From: Tetrahymena thermophila SB210
Taxonomy: Eukaryota > Ciliophora > Oligohymenophorea > Hymenostomatida > Tetrahymenidae
Direction of reading: 5' to 3'
NCBI RefSeq assembly: GCF_000189635.1
Contig: NW_002476320.1
Coordinates: 186,001-250,000 of the forward strand
Length of the DNA stretch: 64,000 nt
The notes below the pieces were generated by a model, which made no database searches, was not told where the DNA came from, and saw only the letters and a list, made by a program, of their open reading frames with translations. The translations under genes and the position numbers were made by a program. Below, piece by piece: positions 49,970 to 61,035 of this stretch (its first letter is position 1; the number at the start of each line of letters is the position of its first letter).

Positions 49970-52900
49970 TCAAATTTAAGATTTAGTTTGTTTTAAGAAA
50001 TCAATTCCTTCAAAATCTTCTTCATCAATTTCAAGAGTTTTTTTAAAGCAAGAAAGAGATTTGCTTGCCTTTTCTTGGTCTTGGTAAATCATTCCCAAAT
50101 TAATATATGCATTGATGCCAGTAGGATCAATATTTATTGCCTTTTTATAGCAATAAATAGCTTAGCTATCAAGTTGCTTCTCCTCGTATGCTATTGCCTA
50201 ATTGTAGTATCCATAATAGTAATTTGGATCTATTTCTAAGCATTTTTAATAGCAGACAATCGCATCATCAAACATTTTTTTTTCTAGGTATATGTTACCT
50301 AATTTATTATAACCATTAATAAAATTTGGATTTTTCTCAATTGCTTTTCTGTAATTTTCTATTGCCTTGTCTAACATCTTCTTTTCTTCATAAATGAGAG
50401 CTAATTTGTCATATGCTTCAAAGAAATTTGGGTCCATTTCTATTGCTTTATTAAGACACTTAATTGATTAGTCCTTCATCTTTTTGGTATAGTAAGAATA
50501 GCCTTGTTTGTAATAATCAATAGCACTCTTTTACACGTTGATACCAAAATCTGAGAGTAAATTATCTACATCAGGTTCATCTATACCTCCTGTTTTTAAA
50601 AGTAACTAAGTCATTCTTGTGAGTGTCTTAACATCATTCGGATCAACTTCCAAAGCCTTATTATAAAACTCTAAGGCTTTTTAATTTTAGTTTTTCATTT
50701 CATATGCGAGTCCTGAATTATAAAGAGATAGTATGTACCTAGGATTTATTTATAGTGCTTTCTGGTAATATGAGAGTGCCAAGTCATCGTTTTTTAGATT
50801 ATAATAAACAAGTCCGATGTTATTGTAAGCAACTACCTATTTTGGGTCTATTTCTATTGCTTTTTCGTAACACTCGCGAGCCTTTTCGTACTTAATTTAT
50901 TTTAAGTAAATATTACCTAATTTAATATATGCATTAGCGTATTTAGGATTTAATTCTATGGCTTTAGAAAAACAAGTTATTGCTTCATCAAACATACTTT
51001 TTTCTTAATAAGCTACTCCTATCTTATGATGTAATTCAGGAACATCAGGATTCTTTTCAATTATTTAATTATGGAACTCTTTTGCTTCGAATAGTGTTTT
51101 CTTTTCTAAGTAAATTGCCATCAAGCTGAGAACAGCATCATAGCATTTTGGATTGGTTTCAAAAGCTTTTTAGAAATTTTAAATAGCATCTTCATACATT
51201 TAATAATATTGATAAACAAGACCTAACTTGTCATAAGCTTCAGAATAATTTGGTTCTATTTCAATAGCTTTTTTCAAACAATCTATTGATAGGTCTTTAA
51301 TTTTTTTAATGAAATAAGTAGATCCCTGGATAAAGTAATCTTTAGCAGATTACGGAATTTTATCAGCTTTTAAATCAATTTCAATTTCTTCTAGATTTTT
51401 ATCTTTGTTTTCATTTATCTTTTAAATTCTAGTTAATGTTTTCTTATCATTTGGGTTTATTTTAAGAACTTTGTTGTAGCATTCAAGAGCTTTATCATTC
51501 ATTTTCTTAGTTTCATAGACTAAGCCAGAGTTGTAGTAAGATAGATCATAATTTGGATCTACTTCTAGAGCTTTATTATAAAATTGAATTGCTTCATCAT
51601 ACTTATTCTATTTAAAATGCACTAATCCAATATTATTATATGCTACTGCTTACTTTGGATTAATTTCTACTATTTTATTATAGCATTCTAAAGCTTTTTC
51701 ATACTGTATTTTATTCAAATAAGTATTACCTAATTCAATGTAAGCATTTATATGTTATGGATTTAATTAGATTGTTTTTTAATAATAATCTATTGCTTCG
51801 TCAATCATGTATTTATCAGCAAAGACATTTCCTATATTGTAATAGGTTTCTGTGTTCTTAGGTATCGAATTGAAAAATTCTTTGACTTCATTCAACATGT
51901 TTCTATTGTGATATATTTCGACAATATTACGAATAGATTCTAAGCTTTTAGGGCTTAGTTATATCGCTTTTTTATAATTTTCAATAGCCTCATCAAACAT
52001 TTTTTTTGATTAATAAATAAATCCTAATTTTCCATAAGCTTCGTAGAAGTTTGGGTCTATTTCTATAGCTTATTAAAGACATTGTATTGATTCATCATCT
52101 TTCCCTTAAATGTAATGTAAAAATCCTTTTTAAAAGAATTCTTCAGCTTTAGAATTTGAATTCTAAATTATATTCTTATTTAATTCGTTTAATAAATTAA
52201 ATTCATCTTTTTAAGTTTTATCTTCTAATATTTTCTTTCTCTTCAATGACTTTTATTCAGTAGGGTTTATTTCCAGCACTTTATTGTAGCATTCAAGAGC
52301 TTTTTCTTTTAACTTCATTTTTTCATAAATTAATCCAGAGTTATAGATAGGCAATTCATATTTAGGATTAATTTCAATAGCTTTGTTATAATATTCAAGT
52401 GCTAAATCAATCTTTTCTTAATTGTAATAAATTAGACCTATATTGTTATAAGCTATCACATCATTAGGATCTATTTCTAATGCTTTCTTATAGCATTCTA
52501 TAGCTTGATCATACTAAACTTTGTCTAAATAAGAATTACCAAGCTAAATGTAAGCACTTTTGTATTTAGGATCTTATTCAATCGCCTTCTAATAATTAGA
52601 AATTGCCTCGTCAATCATATTCTATCTTTAATAAATTATTCCCATTTCATAATAAGTTGTGGCACATTTTTGAATAGAGTCATAAAAACTTTTTGCTTCA
52701 CTGATCATTTTTTTGTCTAAATAAATATTCATCACAGATTTTATAGCGCTATAGCATTTAGGATTAATTTCGATAGCTTTTTTGTAACTTTCTATTGCTT
52801 CTTCAAATTTTTTATTTGCTTTTTATAGAAGTCCTATTTTTTCATAAGCTTCAAAATAACTTGGATCAATTTCTAATGCTTTTTTGTAGCATTCGATTGC

Positions 52901-55900
52901 TTTATCATCTAACAATTTATTGTAATATTTAAACCCTTAATCTAAGTAATCCTTAGCAGTTTGAAATTCTGTGTCTTGTTTTTACACATTTTATTGCTGT
53001 TCTTCTACTTCCATTTTATCAGTATCATTACTTAGGGCGTTGATTCTTGATAAAGCTTTTTTTTCAGTGGGGTTTAAGGCAAGAACTTTATTGTAACACT
53101 CAAGAGCTTTTTCTTTTAAATTTTTTCTTTCATAAACAAGCCCTGAATTATATAGAGATAGCTCATATTTTGGATTTTATTCCAGAGCTTTATTGAAATA
53201 TTCAAGAGCTAAATCATCATTTTTTTATCTAAAATGCACAATTCCTATATTATTATATGCAACGGGTTCTTTTGAGTTTATTTCTAATATTTTTTAGTAG
53301 CATTCAAGAGCCTTTTCATAGTATAGCTTGTTTAAATAAACACTACCAAGTGAAACATAGGCATCAATATCTTTATTGTTTAATTCAAGTACTTTCTAGT
53401 AATTATTTATAGATTCGTCTAGCATGTTTTAATTTTGATATATCTATGCTAATTCATAGTATGTATCTGAGTTCTTTGCTATTGAATCATAGAAATCTTT
53501 GGCTTCGTTGACCATTTTTTTATTTAAATAAATGTCCATCACTATTTTAATAACTTTGAGTAATTTAGGATTTATTTATAGTGCCTTTTTGTAATAAATT
53601 ACAGCCTCTTCAAACATCTTTTTTTGCTCATAAATAAATCCTAATCTTTCATAGGCATCGCAGTAGTTAGGATTAATTTCAATAGCTTTTTTTAGACACT
53701 CTATTGACATGTCATATTTTTGCTCCATAAAATATAGAAATCCTTATTTGAAATATTCTTCAGCTTTTGATGTAAACTCTTTGCCTAATTTCTTTTATAA
53801 AACTTTCAGTAAGTCAAATTTTTCATTTAACGTTTTATTTTGCTTTTACTTTATAATTTGTATTCTACTAAGCGATTTCTATTCATTAGGATTTATTTCA
53901 AGAACTTTCCTGTAGCATTCAAGTGCTTTATCATTTTAGTCTTTCCTTTCATAGACAAGACCAGAGTTATAAAGAGATAGCTCATATTTTGGGTTTATCT
54001 CAATAGCCTTTTAGAATTATTCAAGAGCTAAATCATTCATTTCCTATTCGAAATACACAAGCCCTATATTGTTATAAGCTATAGCTTTTGAAGGATCAAT
54101 TTCAATTATTTTTTTATAGGACTCGATAGCTTTATCAAACAAAAGTTTATCTAAGTAAGCGTTACCTAATTAAATGAAAGCGTTAATATATTTTGGATTT
54201 AATTCTATGGCTTTCAGATAACTTTCAACAGCTTCATCAAGCATTTTTTAATCTTGATATACTAGTCCAAACTCATAATAAGTTTCAGCACATTTAGGGA
54301 CTTGATTGTAAAAATCTTTAGCTTCATTGATCATCTTTTTATCTAAGTAGATATTCATTAAGCTGTTAATAGAATCAAATGATTATGGATTTATTTCAAT
54401 AGCCTTTTTATAGTTTTCAATCGCTTCTTCAAATCTATTATTTTCTTCATGTACAAGACCTAATCTGTCATAGGCTTCAAAATAATTTGGATCTAACTCT
54501 ATTGCTTTCTTTAAGCACCTTATTGAATCTAAATCTTTGATTTAATTGTAATATTTAATACTTTGCTCATAATAATCTTTTGCTGTTTGAAGATTACTTT
54601 CTTAGTTCTCTAAATCAATAGTTGGATCTTCTTTCTTTTTGCTTAAAAATTCGATTCTAGACAAGGATTTTTTGTTGTTTGGGTTAGCAGCAAAAGCCTT
54701 TTTATACCATTCAAGAGCTTTATCCTTCTAATTCATTTTTTCATATACAAGGCCAGAATTGTACATAGATAAATCATATTTTGATTCTACCTCTATTGCT
54801 TTAGTAAAATACTCTAGAGCTTCATCATTCATACCTTATCTAAAGTACACAAGTCCAATATTGTTATATGCAACAGCTTTCTTAGGATCTATTTCTATTA
54901 TCTTTTAGTAGCTCTCAAGTGCTAAGTCATACTGAGGTTTATCTAAGTAAGCATTACCCAATTAAATATACGCTTTAATATATTTTGAATTAAGCTCAAT
55001 AATTCTTTTATAAATTGCTATTGATTCATCAAGCATCTTTTGAGTTTAGTAAACTACTGCCAATTCATAGTATGTATCTAAGTTTTTAGGAACTTAATCG
55101 TAGAATTCTTTAGCCTCATTGAGCATTTTTCTGTCCAAGTAAATATTCATGACCTCCTTGATAGCATTCAGACAATTTGGATTTATTTCAATAGCTTTTT
55201 TATAATTCAAAACTGCTTCATTAAACATCTTTCTTTCTTTGTAGACAAGTCCTAACTTATCATAAGCTTCAAAGTAATTTGGATCCAGCTCAATAGCTTT
55301 TTTAAGACATTAAATAGATTATTCATCCTTAAGCTATTAAAAGTAAAGATATCCTTATTGATAAAATTCTTTAGCAGTGCTTGGAGCTTTATCAATTTTT
55401 TTCTCTAAAATTTTATTTTGTAAGCTAATTTTCTTTATTCTAGTGAGTGATCTCTCCTCATCTGGATTCAATTATAGAACTCTATTATAACATTCTAGTG
55501 CTTTGTCAATTTAATTTTTTGATTCATACGCAAGACCAGAATTGTAAATTGATTATTAAAAGTCAGGGTTTATTAAAAGCGCATTGTTATAATGTTCAAG
55601 AGCTTTATCAAACATTTTCTTTTCATAATACACTAATCCTATATTATTATGAGCGATAATTTCTTAAGGATTTATTTGAAGTACGTTTTCGAAACACTCA
55701 AGAGCCTAATCATTCATTTATTTATCTAGATATATATTTCCTATTTCAATATAAACATCAACATTAAAAGGCTCTAATTCAGTTATTTTTTAGTAGCAAT
55801 CAATTGCTTCATCAAACATTTTGTTTTCCTGATAAGCCTCTCCTATTTACGCAAGTGCTTGTGTACTATTTTGATTATCTTCGATTACTTTTTTGTGAAA

Positions 55901-58639
55901 TTATTTTGCTTCATCCATCATTTTCTTTTCTTTATATAGTCCCATAATGATTCCAATAGCGCTGTAATATTTTGGATTTATTTCAAAAGCTTTTTTATAG
56001 CTTTCAATGGCTTATGAAATCATTTTTTTTTCTTTGTAGAGAAGACCTAATTTGTCGTACGCATCAAAATATTTCGGGTCTAATTCAATAGCCTTTTTTA
56101 GACATTCTATAGATTTTGCATCTTTCCTTTAAATATAGTAAACAAACCCTTATTGGTAGAAATCTTTAGCACTTTTAAGATTCTTGTTTGCGTCTTAAAG
56201 TATTTCTTCCAAATTTACATTATTTTTTCCATCTTTTTAATTTAATTAATCAATTTTAGAAAGTGCTTTTTTATCTGTAGGATTTATTAATAGTACGTTT
56301 TTATAGCATTCTAGAGCTTTATCAATTAAATTTTTTGATTCATAGACGAGTCCAGAATTGTAAATTGCTAGTTCATAATTTGGATTTATTTCCAAAGCTT
56401 TTTTGAAGCTCTCAAGAGCTTTATCATCCATCTTCTAAGTAAAATAGAATAATCCAAAATTATTTAACGCTGAGGCACTATTTTAATCTATTTCTAGTGC
56501 TTTTTCTAAGCATTGCTGTGCCTTATCATATATTGCTTTACCAGAATAGATATTGCCTAATTCAAGATAAGAATTTATGTACTTAGGATCTAATTCTATC
56601 GCTGCCTAAAAGTAACGCATAGCTTCTTCCATTTAATTTATATTTGAGTGAAGTAATCCTAAGCTATGATAAAACTAAATATATTTTGGATTCAGCTTAA
56701 CAGCATCTTCATAGTTTTTGATAGATTCCTAAACAAAGCTTGCTCTACTAATTTCTAATTCCTCGCTTAAAGAATAAATGTTCTTTAAAATTTATTCACT
56801 GACTTTATTGTAGCATTAAAATGCCTCATTTTACATATTCTTTTAAGAGTAAACATTTCCTTATCTAACAAAGACAATAAAGTATTTTGGACTCATTTCT
56901 TCTACTTTATTATAATATTCTAAAGCTTCATCAAGCATTTGCTTTGATTCATAAGCTACTCCGATATTATAATAAGATAAATAATATGTTGGATCTATTT
57001 CTATTACTTTTTTAAAGTAATTGATAGCCTCGTCAAACATATTTTTCTAAGAATAAATATACCCTAAATTATTTAGGCCATCTAAATTATTTTCTTCTAT
57101 AGTGAGCAAAGTTTAATAGCATTTAATAGCATCCTCATAAATCTTCTGATTTGTATAAAGAGCTCCTAAATTAATTAATGCACTCACAAATTTTGGGTTA
57201 ATTTCTAAAGCCTTTTTATAACATTCTAGCGCTTCTTTAACATTTCCTAAATGTGAATAAGCAATACCGCTATTAAAATGTGCTTCTTAACTATTTGGAT
57301 TTAATTAGATTGCTTTTTTATAACATTGCAAAGCCTCTTCTAAATTTCCTTATTTTTTGTAAGAAATACCTAAATATAAATGAGCGCTCAATTATTATGG
57401 GTTTATTTCAAGTGTAATTTTATAGTGATTGATTGCTTCTACTAACATATTTTTTTTATAATACAAATCTGCTAAGCTATAATGATCAAAATAACTTTAA
57501 GGATCTAATTGAATGATTTTTTTGAAACACTCTATTCCTTCATCTAGCAGATTATTATCAATACAAATATCTCCTAGTCTTGTCAAGGATTTAAGAAAAC
57601 TAGGGTTGATTTCAATTGTTTTTTTATAGCATTAAATGGCTTCATCTATCAATTTTTCTTTCTCATAAGCAAGAGCTGAATTGTGATATGCTTTGTAATA
57701 CTTGGGATCTATTTCAAGTGCTTTCTTGTAGGATTCAAGCGCTTCTTTTATCATACCTTTATAATAGTATATAAGTCCTATGTTGTTGTAAGCATCTACT
57801 TATTTTGGATCAATCTCTATTGCTCTTCTATAGCATTAAAAAGAATCATCAAAGTTATTCTAATTTTAATAAATTAGCGCTAAGTTAAATTGAGCATTAT
57901 AATAGTTTGGGTCTATTTCAATTGCTTTTTTGTAATATTTTATAGCCTCTGAATTATTTTTTTCGTTCTAATAAACAAAGCCAAGTCTTTCATAAGCTTC
58001 AACAGAATTCGGTTCTATTTCTATAGCTTTTTTGAGGCTTTTAATCGCATCTTAAATTTAGAAATCTAAATAATAGTTACGAGCTAAACTAATATAAGAT
58101 TTAGTGTATTTAGGATCTATACTTTGGGCTTTCAAGTAACATTAATAAGCTTATTGAATCAGGCCTTTACCTTCATAAACAATACCTAAGTTATGATAGG
58201 CCTCTGTACAATTTGGATCTATCTCAATAGCTTTTTTATAGCATTTTATAGCTTAATCTATAAGATTTTATGCTTTATAGGTGAATCCTAATCTTTCATG
58301 AGCATTCGCGTTATAAGGATCAATTTCGAGCACCTTTTTAAGGCAACTAATAGCGAAGTCTAGGATTTTTTATTCTAAATAAATACCTGCCTTACTTATA
58401 TATGCATTCACGTGGCTTGGGTTTAAATCTAATACTTTATTAAGATATACAAGAGACTCATCTATTAATTTTTTTGACTAATAAGTCAGTGCTAGATTGT
58501 ATAATGCTTCCGTATTATTAGCGTCAATTTCTAAAACTTTTTTAAAGCATTCTACAGCCTCATCTAACATGTTTTACTTTTAAAAGTCAATTCCCTATTT
58601 AAAAAGCACTTGACTATCCACCATATCTATTTGATTCAT
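49970..58639 (-). CDS. Giant tetratricopeptide-repeat (TPR) protein
   Basis: One uninterrupted frame of 8,670 bp, ATG 58639-58637 to TGA 49972-49970, 2,889 residues, no intron. Nearly all of it is 34-residue TPRs (e.g. [27 protein letters not shown]), roughly 75 to 80 by eye. TPRs form a superhelical protein-binding scaffold; no enzymatic domain, signal peptide or TM was seen. From about 56300 down to 50660 the TPRs fall into super-repeats of about 783-819 bp (261-273 residues), each with a short charged non-TPR linker followed by (A/S)(K/E)(D/E)YFxQG-like and [10 protein letters not shown] repeats. The N-terminal ~780 residues are more regular TPRs without linkers. The last residues are FLKQTKSQI. 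The partner is unknown; ciliates have many TPR proteins, including ciliary ones, but nothing here shows location. Confidence 0.95.
50620..56320 (-). repeat. Coding super-repeats of ~800 bp inside the TPR gene
   Basis: The repeat encoding [13 protein letters not shown] (plus-strand anchor ATTCAAGAGC-like) recurs at about 50669, 51481, 52291, 53098, 53917, 54709, 55492 and 56308, spacings 812, 810, 807, 819, 792, 783 and 816. Each anchor is next to a linker of variable sequence. Confidence 0.9.
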
Positions 58640-61035
58640 TTATTTAGTCTTTTATTAATAATTTAATCTATAGAATATTAAAAGATATCTATCTGATAAC
58701 AATTTTTATTAATATTTATTATGTAAGGAGAGTTCAATGTATTTATTTCTTCTATAAGGCGCTTTTATCAGAAAATAACTCTTAACAAATACATATTTAC
58801 CAAATCAAAATATTTGATAGAATCAATAGATTATTCATATCTCTGAGAATGTATAAATGAATTTCTTTTATTCAATCAAATTACGAATATCATTAAAGCG
58901 AATTTGCATCAAAAATAAATTCTAAGTAGACAAACATTAATAAAGAAAAGTTTGAATGAGTTAAATAAAATCAATTCAATAAAATTTTAAAATATATTTT
59001 AAATAAAAAATTCAATTTAATTTTTAAGTTAAATCACGAAATAGTTAAAGTATATAATTTATTTATTGTTAAAAATTTCATCAATAATGTATAAATTAGT
59101 AATTCTTATAAATGAATCCATTTTTACTAGTAATTATAAATTCGTTCCTAATAATTTATTCCCGCAATTTAGAAGTATTTTCAAAGAATTCTTAATTAAA
59201 ATAGAAAGACATAATTTCTTTCATCTAATTTAAATATTTGATAGTAAAAATTATTTGGCTCAAAATTAAATTTTTATGATCAGAAAATTTCAGATTTAAT
59301 TAATTTAGAACAAACTAGATTTCCTATCTCAATTCTATGAAATATTATTATTTCTTGAATCATTCTTATAAAATATTTCAAATCAAAAAATTATAAAAAT
59401 AATCATATTATATCGAGATTCTTTTTATATTTTAATAAAAAAAAATAGTAATAAAAAAATATTTTGATAAAAAAATTAATAGTGACTAGATATTAAATTA
59501 AATAATATACACTTTATGTTAGACTTTGAATTGATTGATTTGATGCAATTGTATTTATTTTAAAAATAAAATATTTAAAATAAATTATAAATTCTAATTA
59601 TCATTTAAAAATATAATCCCAACAAATGAACAAATGTTTGACTTTTATTTATTTTTTTAATGCTTTTAAATTTAGTTTTATTCCTTTTTAATTTCCTTTG
59701 TAAAGCAAATCAATTTCTATTTAGATATTTATAACTGAATGCCTTTATAAAATCTATTAAATTATCATTATTTTTTTGAAAGGCCTTTATTTTTTAATAT
59801 TTTTTTTTTGCATGAAAATATTAATGATAAGAATAGATTTTGATTTATAGTTTTTTTAATTTTTAAAAAGCTAGCTTGTAAAATATCTTAATTAAATAAT
59901 GTTATTAACAAAATAATATCTATCTATTTATTTTTATCTTGAAATAATCAAATTTAATTTACCTAAATATGTTAAAAAGTGAAGTTTTTTTCATTTTGAT
60001 ATTTTTAAATAGAATAACAAATATTCATAAAAATTTTTAGGATTTTTTTTAAAAATGTAATTCATAGAGTAAAAATCCAACAAATAAGTTGTTTTAGAAA
60101 AGTATTTATCATGAACTTTTTAAAAAGGAAAAATGAAAAATATTTTTGACTACTTTAAACTGCTTGTTGCCTTAGCGAAAGAAAAAATAAAATTTCAAGA
60201 GATATTAGTATATTGAGAAATCATTTAAGACTTTTTCCTTATAAATCAATTAATTAATATAGATAGATGTTTTTGTATGAAAATAAAAGTGTTTTTAAAT
60301 TAATAAATTATTATTCATTCACTTAATTTTTTAAATATTAACCTGAAATTTCATTCCACCAAAGTAATCAAAGACTTAGAGAGCCGAAAGAAACTAATCT
60401 AACTATGCAGATGTTTAGCTAATAAATTTCTACTAAATCTATGTTATTAGGCTAAGTTAAAAGCCATATACCTACAATAGGGTAAATCAATTAGATATTA
60501 GCTCATCAAAGCACTAATATCTATCATTGAGTTTCTTTGAGGCATTCATATTTTTTCTAATTAGACTTTCAATTTTTTATTTCTATTAAATGATTATGCA
60601 AATTTTAATATTTAAACTTTTTAAAATAATTTTATCTTCAAATATTATGGTTCATTCTTGTTATTATAAAAATAATAATTATTTTATATTTGAAAATAAA
60701 GTATATTTTAATTTAATTATTCAATTCATTATTTTATTATATTTTTATTTATTTGTATGTGAATATTTAACGATTTAATTGAAGAGATGTTAGTATATTT
60801 GAAAACTAATTAAATCTTCTTTTTGATAAGGCTTATTTTTATCTGCCAAATTAATCTAATTTCTTTGAATTAATCTCTATAAATAGTGACATTCAAAATC
60901 ACTTTTGCATATATAGTTTTCACATTGAAATAAAAACACCTGTTTTTAGTAAAAAAGCAAACCTCTCAGCCTACTCTTAGTAAGTTAGTAACCCAGCCAA
61001 CCCCCCTAATCTCATAGCGTTAATCAATAACAAAA
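58640..61035. other. Intergenic, between divergent TPR and kinase genes
   Basis: AT-rich. The promoters of both flanking genes should lie here. The only candidate is a 41-codon frame at 60405-60530, listed separately. Confidence 0.6.
60405..60530 (+). CDS. Doubtful small ORF, 41 codons
   Basis: ATG 60405 to TGA 60528-60530. The patch is less AT-rich than its surroundings. Part of it (MLLGQVKSHIPTIG) faintly recalls the ARF segment before switch I (compare KLGQVVRTIPTIG in the gene at 35515), so it may be a relic of an ARF gene; the match is short and could be chance. Confidence 0.25.

Noticed and set aside
50246-56431. Separate small TPR proteins on the minus strand (e.g. 50246-50437 and 56246-56431)
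   Set aside because: They are pieces of the single TPR gene cut at TAA/TAG codons that encode Gln.
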